Positions 51,503 to 61,351 of a stretch of 64,000 nucleotides of DNA are shown here, one piece after another (position 1 is the stretch's first letter; each line of letters opens with the position of its first letter). This DNA is from Flavobacteriales bacterium (GTDB lineage Bacteria > Bacteroidota > Bacteroidia > Flavobacteriales_D > Crocinitomicaceae). The stretch lies in NCBI GenBank assembly GCA_947497485.1, contig CANMHB010000013.1, positions 1-64,000 on the forward strand, in the 5' to 3' direction. Position numbers and translations under genes: made by a program. The notes below the pieces were generated by a model, which had not been told where the DNA came from, searched no databases, and saw only the letters and a list, made by a program, of their open reading frames with translations.

Positions 51503-52246
51503 ATGTTAAAAAAAAACCAATCTGAATTAAATCCCAACGTATCAGTCGACTGTGTGATATTCGGTTTTGATATGGAAAATCTGACCGTATTACTAATAGA
51601 CCGGGGAAAAAATAAATATCCAGGATCACGTATGGCGCTGCCAGGAAATCTTATTTACAATGATGAAAACTTGGATGAAGCGGCGAATCGTGTGTTAGAG
51701 GAACTAACTGGGTTGAATAATATTTACCTTGAACAACTAGGTGCGTTTGGAGACCCAAATCGAATTTGTAAAGAATCAGATCGTGAATGGTTAAAATCAA
51801 TTCGTGCTGAACCGGAAGCTAGAGTAATTACTATTGCCTATGTTTCGTTGGTTCAAATTTCAGATTATACTCCTCATGCATCCTCGTTTGCTCAATCCGC
51901 TGGTTGGGCTCTTGTAAAAGAAATTCACGAGTTGGCATTTGACCATTATGAAATTTTGCAAGCAGCGAAGGAGAAACTAAAGGAAAAAATAAAAATACAA
52001 CCTATTGGATTTAATTTATTGCCAGAGAAATTTACGTTAAGTCAATTGCATCGATTGTATGAATCTGTCCTAGATAAACCTTTAGATAAAAGAAATTTCA
52101 GAAGAAAAATCCTCAAACTTGGAATTTTGACAAACCTCAAAGAAAAGCAGAAGGGAGTTCCTCACAAACCTTCAGAATTATATAAGTTCAATGAGGAAAG
52201 ATACTTAGAACTTTCGCAAACAGGTTACGATAATTTCGGGTTTTAA
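51503..52246 (+). CDS. NrtR/AraR-like Nudix-winged-helix transcriptional regulator
   Basis: A 247-residue two-domain protein: Nudix-like domain (about 12-150) and a C-terminal winged helix (about 165-235: FTLSQLHRLYESVLDKPLDKRNFRRKILKLG). The Nudix box (about 48-71) is degenerate: in RVLEELTGL, Val64 and Leu68 replace two of the conserved glutamates, so hydrolysis is unlikely and the domain probably senses a ligand. NrtR (NAD) and Bacteroides AraR (arabinose) share this design. The gene is divergent from the maltose operon, and a dyad operator lies between them, so regulation of starch/maltose use is the natural inference. Confidence 0.85.
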   Translation: MLKKNQSELNPNVSVDCVIFGFDMENLTVLLIDRGKNKYPGSRMALPGNLIYNDENLDEAANRVLEELTGLNNIYLEQLGAFGDPNRICKESDREWLKSIRAEPEARVITIAYVSLVQISDYTPHASSFAQSAGWALVKEIHELAFDHYEILQAAKEKLKEKIKIQPIGFNLLPEKFTLSQLHRLYESVLDKPLDKRNFRRKILKLGILTNLKEKQKGVPHKPSELYKFNEERYLELSQTGYDNFGF

Positions 52247-52258
52247 TTCAACCTTAAA

Positions 52259-53845
52259 TTAATATCCTGGATTTTGCGACAGATTCGGATTTAAAATCAA
52301 ATCAGCATTCGGGATTGGATAGAGATTTCTATAAGCATCAATGGCAATTCCATCCACTTCGCCGCCTTTGAATGACCATAAATAGTCTCCTCCAGTAAAT
52401 TTACCAAATCGAATTAAATCTGTTCTTCTTGTAGCTTCCCAACTCAATTCGCGGGCTCTTTCATCTAAGATATCATCCAACGTTAAACTTGAGAAGTTAA
52501 ATGCACTTGTTGAATAGGCTCTCGTTCGAATTGCATTGATATATTGAAGTGCTGTTGACTGATCACCCAATCTATAACTAGATTCTGCTAACATAAGATA
52601 TACATCAGCTAAGCGAAACATCGGAAAGTCGATATCTACGAAAGGTGAGGCTGCATTGTTGGAACCATTTTGCCCTGCTTTAGTTTTGTTCTTATATTTA
52701 GGAAAAGCATATCCGTATTTGAATTGAGCTAAATGGCTTGCCTCAGTGAAATTCAAGATTTGACCGTTCGTATAAAACATATACCTCGAATCAAGTGTTG
52801 AGTCTTGAAATTTATTGACAAATTGCGGCGTTGTTCTTAATCCTCCCCAGTTTCCATTTACGCCATAGTTTGAAGGAACCATAGTTCCGCCAATTGCACC
52901 ATTTACGAGGTATATTGTACCTCCATAAGCTTGAGCATACAAGCCGTCATAGACCACTGGAAATATTATTTCAGGAGAAGTATGATTATCAGCTAAAAAG
53001 ATGTCTTGATAAACATCGTCTAACTGAAAAGCGTTTGAATTTATTACCTTTTCAGAATAGGTTTTACAGTCAGAGTATCTTGCGTTCCCAGTATAAACCT
53101 CTGCATTTAAGTACATTTTAGCAAGAAGTGTCTGTGCAGCAGCATTTGTTGCTCTTCCATAAGGTGCTTCACCGGGTGATAAAAGTAAATCTTCAATTGC
53201 CTTGATTTCACTTTCGATGTAATTAAATAGAGAAGTTCGATCTATTTGCTCTGGTTGAAATGCTCCAACACGATCATTTTCATCAACAAAAGGTACATTT
53301 CCAAATAAATCCATTGCATGGTAATAGGATAGTGCTCGTAAATAACGGGCTTCTGCACGGTAGATATTAATTCGATCAATGTCCGCTTGACTGAAACCAC
53401 GTTCAATTAATTTTTCTTCACGAGCTTGCCAAATGAATTCATTACAAAGCGTAATTTGGTAGTAAATTCTGTAATACATTCCTTTTATCCAACCATCATC
53501 GGCTGTCCATTCACTTTTGTTCATAGCAGGGATTCCCGGATCTGACCAGCCACAAACTGCTTCATCTGTTGGTAATTCTTGTAAATTCCAAAGCACGCGA
53601 ACGTATGCTGAAAAACCTTCATCGATTCCTGCAATATCTCCTTGTCCAGCAGGCCCTTGAATTCCAGTCATTGACAAACCAGAGTACAATTTCGCAAGAA
53701 CATTGATGTAATTATTCGGATCTCCATAGACTTTTTCAGCATTTAAACCATATTTCGGTGTTTGATTCAATTGTTTTTTACAAGCTGTAAAAAGTATCAA
53801 AGCACTAAAAATGAATAGTCCTGTTTTTAAAACTCCTTTTTTCAT
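52259..53845 (-). CDS. SusD/RagB-family starch-binding lipoprotein
   Basis: A 528-residue SusD homologue. Lipoprotein signal ILFTACKK puts the lipidated cysteine at about residue 21, followed by the TPR-like helical N-terminal region (YLRALSYYHAMDLFGNVPFV, about 168-187) and the C-terminal SusD domain (MFRLADVYLMLAESSYRLGD, YLWSFKGGEV, NLYPIPNADLILNPNLSQNPGY). It sits on the outer leaflet as a lid over the SusC channel; with maltose genes around, alpha-glucans are the expected ligand. Twelve bases after susC. Confidence 0.95.
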   Translation of the reverse strand: MKKGVLKTGLFIFSALILFTACKKQLNQTPKYGLNAEKVYGDPNNYINVLAKLYSGLSMTGIQGPAGQGDIAGIDEGFSAYVRVLWNLQELPTDEAVCGWSDPGIPAMNKSEWTADDGWIKGMYYRIYYQITLCNEFIWQAREEKLIERGFSQADIDRINIYRAEARYLRALSYYHAMDLFGNVPFVDENDRVGAFQPEQIDRTSLFNYIESEIKAIEDLLLSPGEAPYGRATNAAAQTLLAKMYLNAEVYTGNARYSDCKTYSEKVINSNAFQLDDVYQDIFLADNHTSPEIIFPVVYDGLYAQAYGGTIYLVNGAIGGTMVPSNYGVNGNWGGLRTTPQFVNKFQDSTLDSRYMFYTNGQILNFTEASHLAQFKYGYAFPKYKNKTKAGQNGSNNAASPFVDIDFPMFRLADVYLMLAESSYRLGDQSTALQYINAIRTRAYSTSAFNFSSLTLDDILDERARELSWEATRRTDLIRFGKFTGGDYLWSFKGGEVDGIAIDAYRNLYPIPNADLILNPNLSQNPGY

Positions 53846-53857
53846 AACTCTAATTTA

Positions 53858-56800
53858 TTAAAAGTTAAAAGTTAAATTCAATGAATACATTCGAGGTCTC
53901 GGATAAATATTGTTATCGATTCCACCACCAATTTCTGGATCAAGTCCTGAATAATTCGTGAAAACAAATACGTTGTTCACTACCAAATTTGCGTTTAAAC
54001 CTACTTTATTGTTGAATGCCTTAATTTTGCCAAAGTTGTATCCAACATTAAAATAATCTATTCTCAAAAAGTCAGCTCTTTCTAAATAATGGTCGCTTAA
54101 CAACTGATTTGTAGCCACTTTTTGAATTTCATCCTCGTAATAAAGTGAGCTGATGTTATTCAGAAATCCTTGCGTTCCATTTAAAGACTGAAACGTACCT
54201 GCATTTGAATGAATATTATTATATATATAACCACCAAGTTCACTTCGCATTGACATGCCGAATGTCCATTTTTTGTATTGATAGTTTAGGGATAAACCGA
54301 GAAACCAATCAGCCGCGGCCTTATTATTAATGTATCTGTCTTTGATGTTGATAACGCCGTCGCCATTCCGATCTGCATATGCATGGATATCTTTCCATTT
54401 GTCTGCAGTTGTAATTTGACCATCATTATTTATATCAATATCTGCCTGCTGACCAACTTGAACGGGAGAGCCGTCTTCGTGATATAACTGTTCGTAAACC
54501 AAAAATGAATAGGTTGGATAATCTACACGATGCACTTGAATTGTATTACCAATTCCTCCTGAAATTCCTCCTACCTGCACACCAACGGAATTTTCATCCT
54601 CTATTTGAGATAATTTTATTACTCGATTTATGTTTCTTGAGGCATTACCCATGATATCAAGTCGTGAATCCTTGTTTGCAAATACACCAGCATTAAAAGA
54701 AAATTCAATTCCTGTGTTGCTTAAGCTTCCGACGTTGGTGAGAATTTCATTTGTAAAGTTAGTTCCAGCAGCTACTGGTACAACAGCAAGTAGGTCAGAA
54801 GTGATTTTTTGGTATATGTCAATTGAACCTGAAAAGCGATCTTTTAATATTCCAAAGTCAATACCAATATTGTAAGATTTTGTCTGCTCCCAACGCAAAT
54901 TTGCATCAAAACCGGATGGCCTTAGGACTAATAGGGTATCAGGGCCAAAAATATATTGAGCTGTTTGAGTTCCAACGAAATAATTGGAAATGTAAGCATA
55001 ATCTCCAATTCCGTCTTGTTGACCGGTAACACCATAACCTGCTCTAACTTTTAACATATTGATATATTTGATGTTGTTTTTGAAAAAAGCTTCGTCTGAA
55101 ATAATCCATGCAGCAGAAACAGCAGGAAAAAGTCCCCAGCGTGCCTCTGGGCTAAAACGAGATGAACCATCATAGCGAAGTGATGCGTTCAATACATAGC
55201 GGTCTTTAATTGTAGCAATTCCTCTTGAATAGAATGATAAAATTGAATTTTTCGTGTAAAATGGAAATTCAGCTGCAGGTCCAATTATGGAATCTTTAGC
55301 TTGATTATAGGTTGCCCAATTTGGACTCGAAGAATACCAATCTTGGTATGAATATCCGGCAGTTAAATCTAAAACTAAAAATTGATTATTTGAACCGTTG
55401 CCATTGTTGTAGTTAAAATAAGCCTCTAACAATTTATTTCCTTTGTTACTTCGATATTGATTATAAGATCCTTCTGTGAAAAATCCTGAAGCTGAAGTAC
55501 TAGTGGTTGACGCAAAACCTGAACCTTCAGATTGATCAATTCCACCGTTAATTACTGCTTTTAAACCATTAATAAATGGTAATTTGTAAGTAACCTTTGC
55601 ATTTCCAATGAATCTCCAAACGTCGCTTAAATCTTCACGTTGCATTAATAGACCAAGCGGATTTTTTGCTGCTAATGTATTTGGTTTACCACTATTGTTT
55701 AACCATTCGTAATAACCTCCATATGTTGAGGTATCAGAATAAATGGGTTGTGTTGGGTCGAAATAGGCGGCACCCAATGCTCCTCTGTTTGCAAAAAATG
55801 AGCGCGTATTAACTAATTTGCTATTTACCTCCAATTGAAGATTATTATCAAAAAACGAAGGAGTCATATTTAAGGTAACCGAATTTCTCACAAATTGATC
55901 TCGCTTTAAAACCCCATTTTCCAATCGATTTCCAAATGACAGGCGATATGGAAAGTTCTTAATACCACCAGTCAATGAAATGTTATTATCGGTAACATAT
56001 GCTGGTCGAAAAACCACCCGTTGCCAATCCGTATTCGCATTTCCCAATAAAGCAATTTGAGCAGGATTTCCTATTCGATTAACGAGATTTCTAAGACTGT
56101 CACCACTTAATACATCAGCATATTTGGCAACTGTTGAAAGCGAATGTTTGGTGTCAAAAACAACTTTCAAGGGAGCATTTCCTGAACTACCTTTTTTAGT
56201 TGTAATAATGATTACACCATTTGCAGCCCTTGAACCGTAAATGGCAGTTGCCGACGCATCTTTCAAAACCACGAAAGAAGCGATATCATTGGGATTAATC
56301 AAGGAAAGTGGATTAGCCGCACCAGCAATTCCTCCGTTATCTAATGGGACACCATCAACAACAATTAAAGGATCGTTACTTGCATTGATAGAAGTTCCTC
56401 CTCTAAGTCTTAACGTACTTCCGGAACCAGGAGCACCATCATTCGTATTGATTTTTAACCCAGATACTTTACCCATGATAAGTTGCTCTGGGGTTGACAT
56501 TGATCCTTGTGTAAAGTTCTTTTCATTTATTACGACAGCGGATCCTGTTAAATCTTTCGTTCGAGTAGTTCCGTATCCAATAATTACAACTTCTTCCAAT
56601 TCTTTTGACTTGGTTAGCGTAACATTTTTCTCTAGTATTTGATTCGCGGAAATTGAAATATTCTCGGTTAAGGTTTCCAATCCAAAATACTTAAATGTCA
56701 AAACATAGCTACCAGGCTGAACATTATCTATTTGATATGCTCCAGTTTCACTTGTTTTAGAACCCAAACCTTTTCCTTCGAGAACAACTGTCGCGTTGAA

Positions 56801-56920
56801 AATCGGATTACCCTCAGAATCAGTAACAATTCCTTTTATCGTTGCATTTTGAGCGAATGAATATAAACTGAAAATCAGAAATATCGCAGAAAATAATGGT
56901 ATTTTAAAATTGTTTTTCAT
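53858..56920 (-). CDS. SusC/RagA-family TonB-linked outer-membrane transporter
   Basis: A 1020-residue SusC homologue: signal peptide (FSAIFLIFSLYSFAQ), CarboxypepD_reg-like domain (about 25-105), TonB-box region EEVVIIGYGTTRTKD, plug with LIMGKVSGLKI and LRLRGGTSINASNDPLIVVDGVPLDNGG and the SusC signature VLKDASATAIYGSRAANGVIIITTKKG, then the barrel ending RPRMYSLNLTFNF. It moves oligosaccharides across the outer membrane with TonB energy. Operator dyad 2 overlaps its -33 region. Confidence 0.96.
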   Translation of the reverse strand: MKNNFKIPLFSAIFLIFSLYSFAQNATIKGIVTDSEGNPIFNATVVLEGKGLGSKTSETGAYQIDNVQPGSYVLTFKYFGLETLTENISISANQILEKNVTLTKSKELEEVVIIGYGTTRTKDLTGSAVVINEKNFTQGSMSTPEQLIMGKVSGLKINTNDGAPGSGSTLRLRGGTSINASNDPLIVVDGVPLDNGGIAGAANPLSLINPNDIASFVVLKDASATAIYGSRAANGVIIITTKKGSSGNAPLKVVFDTKHSLSTVAKYADVLSGDSLRNLVNRIGNPAQIALLGNANTDWQRVVFRPAYVTDNNISLTGGIKNFPYRLSFGNRLENGVLKRDQFVRNSVTLNMTPSFFDNNLQLEVNSKLVNTRSFFANRGALGAAYFDPTQPIYSDTSTYGGYYEWLNNSGKPNTLAAKNPLGLLMQREDLSDVWRFIGNAKVTYKLPFINGLKAVINGGIDQSEGSGFASTTSTSASGFFTEGSYNQYRSNKGNKLLEAYFNYNNGNGSNNQFLVLDLTAGYSYQDWYSSSPNWATYNQAKDSIIGPAAEFPFYTKNSILSFYSRGIATIKDRYVLNASLRYDGSSRFSPEARWGLFPAVSAAWIISDEAFFKNNIKYINMLKVRAGYGVTGQQDGIGDYAYISNYFVGTQTAQYIFGPDTLLVLRPSGFDANLRWEQTKSYNIGIDFGILKDRFSGSIDIYQKITSDLLAVVPVAAGTNFTNEILTNVGSLSNTGIEFSFNAGVFANKDSRLDIMGNASRNINRVIKLSQIEDENSVGVQVGGISGGIGNTIQVHRVDYPTYSFLVYEQLYHEDGSPVQVGQQADIDINNDGQITTADKWKDIHAYADRNGDGVINIKDRYINNKAAADWFLGLSLNYQYKKWTFGMSMRSELGGYIYNNIHSNAGTFQSLNGTQGFLNNISSLYYEDEIQKVATNQLLSDHYLERADFLRIDYFNVGYNFGKIKAFNNKVGLNANLVVNNVFVFTNYSGLDPEIGGGIDNNIYPRPRMYSLNLTFNF

Positions 56921-56952
56921 AAAAATGAGATTAAAACCAACTTAATTAAGTG

Positions 56953-56990
56953 TAAATATATTTTTTATTTTATAAATGTCAAAATGACAC
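56953..56990 (-). promoter_or_regulatory. susC promoter with operator dyad 2
   Basis: Dyad ATGTCA-AAA-TGACAC at 56976-56990. On the minus strand, TTG (56982-56980) inside the dyad and TATATTTA (56960-56953), 19 bp on, form a near-consensus promoter, so a bound regulator would block the -33 box. Confidence 0.55.
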
Positions 56991-56999
56991 AAACAAAAT

Positions 57000-59411
57000 T
57001 TAATCAACAAAAGTGATTTTGCATTCTGTTGATTTAAAATTAATGGGTATTTCCAAGCAATTATTTTTTAAATATTGGGTTGCAGGAAAAATTTGTTTAT
57101 CGATTACAATGTTTTTCGGAGCCTGTTTATCAAAATGAATGATAAGATTGAATGATTGAATTTTAGATTGATACGCTTTTCCTACTGTTTTTTTGATCGT
57201 TATTATTGAATTCTTTTTGTTTTTTTGAAATTTGAAATCAACCTTTTCATAAATCTTCTTCTCAAACGCTTCGCTGGTAAGCCCATCATCATCATACCAA
57301 AGACCTGAACTTTCCGTCAAAGTGCTGTCAAAATAAAAATGAACTGAAACTTTGTTTGGAATAAATTCATCTGTAGATTGAATCTTTTCACTCATTGGAA
57401 TAAATGAACCTGATTTTACAAAAACTGGAATTTTGGTTAAGTCTCTCTTGGTAAGCACCCCTTTTTTGTCTTTGCCTGGAAAACCAATATTCTTATCAAC
57501 GACTTTACCTGAATGGAAATCAAACCATACTCCCTTAGGGAAAATAAACCGATCTAATCCCAGTTCCGCAGTATCGACTTTTGAAGTTATTGGACAAACC
57601 ATAAATGCTTCTCCCCAAAAATATTGTTTGGAGGAATTCAAACTCCAATTAGCTAATGAATCCTCCATAAAAACTGGTCGCATCAAGGGAGTTCCTTTTG
57701 TATGATTTATAAATGCCAAGGTATAATTGTAAGGTAAAAGTTGGTAACGCAATTCAATCGCTTGTTTTGCTAGTTCTTTTGTTTTTGCATCTTTATAAAT
57801 GGGTTCAGAAGCCACTTCTTCTTGTGCATGCGGTCGAAAAACAGGTTGAAAAACGCCATACTGCAACCATCTTAAATAAAGCTCCGGATCGTCATTTGCG
57901 CCTGCAAATCCACCAAGATCTGAATGCATATATGAAACGCCTTGTAAACCCATTTGAAGCGAAATTTCCATTTGCGGTTTCAAGCCTCCCCACGTTCGAT
58001 TCACATCTCCCGACCAAGGAATGATGCCGTATCGCTGCGTTCCCGAGTAACCGGATCGCATTAAGGTAAATGGTCGTTCATTTGGGAAATCTTTTTTATA
58101 GCCATCTGCTAGTAATTTCGCCCATTGGTGACCATAAATGTTGTGTACCTGATCCGCTTTTAATTTTCCATGAAACATCGCAGAAGGATGAACTTCAGGT
58201 TCTCCAAGATCTCCCCAAAATCCTTTGACTCCCATGGAAATATATTTCTTGTATTCATTCCAAAACCAGTCTTGCACATTTGGCTGAAAAACATCCAATA
58301 AACCTGTATTTCCAAAATAAAAATTATACGTCAACGGTTTTCCAGTGCTGTCCGTTCCGAGCAGATTTTTTTGTTTGGCTTCTTCCCATTTCTTCGAAGT
58401 TGTCAGAATAAATGGTTCAGTGATCAGAACTGTTTTCACATTTTTTGCTTTGAAATCAGTAATCATTTTTTGAGGATTTGGAAACGAGTCTTTATAAAAT
58501 TCAAGATTTCCGAGGGTTCCTTGAATTTCCTTTCCGAACCAATACAAATCAAAGATGATGGCATCAAGTGGAATTGAGTCCTTGCGGAATTTTTCAACAA
58601 CTTTTTCTGCTTCTGCTTGTGAGTGGTAACCAAAGCGACTTGCAAAATTCCCGAACATCCATCGCGGCGGCATAGGTTGACGACCAAGAAGTGCTGTTTC
58701 ATTTTCAACAAGGTCTTTCCAGTCATCTCCAACAATAACCTGATAGGTTTTTCTTCCACCACTTGTTTCATAAATCAGGGAGTTATCTTTTTTCGAATCT
58801 AAGTCCAAAAAACCAATTTCGGGGTTATCAAAATGAATGGCATATAATCGGCTTGATATCACCAAAGGCATCGTATAGTTCATCAATTCTGATCGTTCCT
58901 CATATCCATAATGCGCGCGATTGTATAGTTGTAAACGGTTTCCTCGTCGATTCATTCCCAAGGCTCTTGCTCCTCCTCCAAATAAAATTTCGTCGTTGGT
59001 TAAATTGAAGGATATCTTTTCGAATTCAGGTGATTTTTCATAACCTATCTTTTCAGATGTTACGAGTTTACCTTTGTAGAAATAGGAAATTTGAAAGGGA
59101 TTTTTTTGAATTTGAACAACGAAATCATGATTCACCAATTTGCACTGGTCCTTTCCTTGAATCAGTTTGAAATTTCGACTAACGTTCGGCATGTTTTCAA
59201 CCGCATGGGAGGGTTCCTTTGTTCGGATATTCGAAGGAAAAAAACTCGTTTCAACGATTTTATCAGAATAGGCTCGAATTTCGTAATTGCCATCCGATAC
59301 TGCGATTTTTACAAACTCATTCGTTTTCTGAATAGATATAAAAGTTCTATTGGGATTCTGACAAAATGCACTAATAGCATTGAAAAATAGTAAGAAACGA
59401 AGCAGTTTCAT
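57000..59411 (-). CDS. exported GH31 alpha-glucosidase
   Basis: An 803-residue GH31 enzyme with signal peptide MKLLRFLLFFNAISAFCQ, N-terminal beta-sandwich (about 20-235), (beta/alpha)8 barrel with nucleophile D401 (FWGDLGEPEV) and acid/base D469 (WSGDVNRTWGG), and C-terminal beta domains. It releases glucose from the non-reducing ends of alpha-glucans in the periplasm, matching SusB-type roles. ATG 59411 gives a proper signal peptide; an upstream ATG at 59441 adds ten non-conserved residues. It follows the GAPDH gene by 54 bases, probably in the same transcript. Confidence 0.92.
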   Translation of the reverse strand: MKLLRFLLFFNAISAFCQNPNRTFISIQKTNEFVKIAVSDGNYEIRAYSDKIVETSFFPSNIRTKEPSHAVENMPNVSRNFKLIQGKDQCKLVNHDFVVQIQKNPFQISYFYKGKLVTSEKIGYEKSPEFEKISFNLTNDEILFGGGARALGMNRRGNRLQLYNRAHYGYEERSELMNYTMPLVISSRLYAIHFDNPEIGFLDLDSKKDNSLIYETSGGRKTYQVIVGDDWKDLVENETALLGRQPMPPRWMFGNFASRFGYHSQAEAEKVVEKFRKDSIPLDAIIFDLYWFGKEIQGTLGNLEFYKDSFPNPQKMITDFKAKNVKTVLITEPFILTTSKKWEEAKQKNLLGTDSTGKPLTYNFYFGNTGLLDVFQPNVQDWFWNEYKKYISMGVKGFWGDLGEPEVHPSAMFHGKLKADQVHNIYGHQWAKLLADGYKKDFPNERPFTLMRSGYSGTQRYGIIPWSGDVNRTWGGLKPQMEISLQMGLQGVSYMHSDLGGFAGANDDPELYLRWLQYGVFQPVFRPHAQEEVASEPIYKDAKTKELAKQAIELRYQLLPYNYTLAFINHTKGTPLMRPVFMEDSLANWSLNSSKQYFWGEAFMVCPITSKVDTAELGLDRFIFPKGVWFDFHSGKVVDKNIGFPGKDKKGVLTKRDLTKIPVFVKSGSFIPMSEKIQSTDEFIPNKVSVHFYFDSTLTESSGLWYDDDGLTSEAFEKKIYEKVDFKFQKNKKNSIITIKKTVGKAYQSKIQSFNLIIHFDKQAPKNIVIDKQIFPATQYLKNNCLEIPINFKSTECKITFVD

Positions 59412-59465
59412 CTTCAAAGGATTTAAGTTGAATTCAAACAAAGCTAAAAATTCTTTCGTAGAATT

Positions 59466-60470
<1,005 letters not shown>

Positions 60471-60493
60471 TCACAATTTATTGATTCTTACAA

Positions 60494-60523
60494 CAAATAT
60501 AAAAGAAAGTGTTAAAATGACAC
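60494..60523 (-). promoter_or_regulatory. gap-GH31 promoter with operator dyad 3
   Basis: The minus strand has TATATTTG (60501-60494). Dyad GTGTTA-AAA-TGACAC at 60509-60523 covers the spacer and -33 region. The remaining 153 bases to the pseudouridine synthase stop are very AT-rich; I see no gene or clear terminator there. Confidence 0.6.
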
Positions 60524-60676
60524 TAAGAAAGGCTGATTTTTTTGAATTCAAAAAAAAAATATACTATTTGGCAATATAAAAAAATACCTTAAAGCTTAAT
60601 ATTATTTAGATAATTGCTTTTTAAAACATCAAAAAACGAGATGTGAAAAGTATATTGATATGAATTTCAAAAAAAA

Positions 60677-61351
60677 TTATTCAAACATCCTCCAAATCCC
60701 AACTTCAGGAACTGGAGCTATAATTTCAATTATTTCTTTTGTGGTAGGATGCGAAAAGCTAATTTTTCGCGCATGAAGACAAATGGAACCATCCTCGTTG
60801 GAGCGTTTTGCTCCGTATTTCAAATCTCCTTTGATGATGCATCCTATGGCAGCTAATTGCGTTCTGATTTGATGGTGTCTTCCGGTTTCTAAGGCTATTT
60901 CCAATAAATGATAACGCTCACTGGATTGAATCAACTTGTAAGATAATATCGCCTCTTTGGCACCATTCGTTTTTGCATCAACGACATAACTCTTATTTTG
61001 ACTTTCGTTTTTTCGAAGGAAATGAACCAAGCGACCAGATGCTTTTTCGGGTTTATTTTCTACGATTGCCCAATAAACTTTGTTTGTTTCTTTCTCTCTG
61101 AATTGAGCGTTGAGTCGTTCTAATGCCTTGCTCGTTCGGGCAAAAATGACTGCTCCGCTCGTTGGTCGGTCCAAGCGATGAACAACGCCACAAAAAACAT
61201 TTCCGGGTTTGTTGTATTTCTCTTTTAAATAAGCTTTAATCGCATCGGGTAGGGTAGCATCACCCGTTTTGTCTCCTTGAACAATTTCTGATGGAAGTTT
61301 ATTGACAACGATTACGTGATTATCTTCATAAAGAATCCGATCTTCGATCAT
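60677..61351 (-). CDS. RluA-family pseudouridine synthase
   Basis: A 224-residue single-domain pseudouridine synthase lacking the S4 RNA-binding domain. The catalytic aspartate is D61 in VVHRLDRPTSG, and LETGRHHQIRTQLAAIG and LCLHARKISFSHP are the usual RluA motifs (ICLHARKISFSHP here). Target uridine (rRNA or tRNA) cannot be told from sequence; short RluA forms include TruC- and RluC/D-like enzymes. ATGA overlap with the upstream cytochrome biogenesis gene. Confidence 0.93.
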   Translation of the reverse strand: MIEDRILYEDNHVIVVNKLPSEIVQGDKTGDATLPDAIKAYLKEKYNKPGNVFCGVVHRLDRPTSGAVIFARTSKALERLNAQFREKETNKVYWAIVENKPEKASGRLVHFLRKNESQNKSYVVDAKTNGAKEAILSYKLIQSSERYHLLEIALETGRHHQIRTQLAAIGCIIKGDLKYGAKRSNEDGSICLHARKISFSHPTTKEIIEIIAPVPEVGIWRMFE

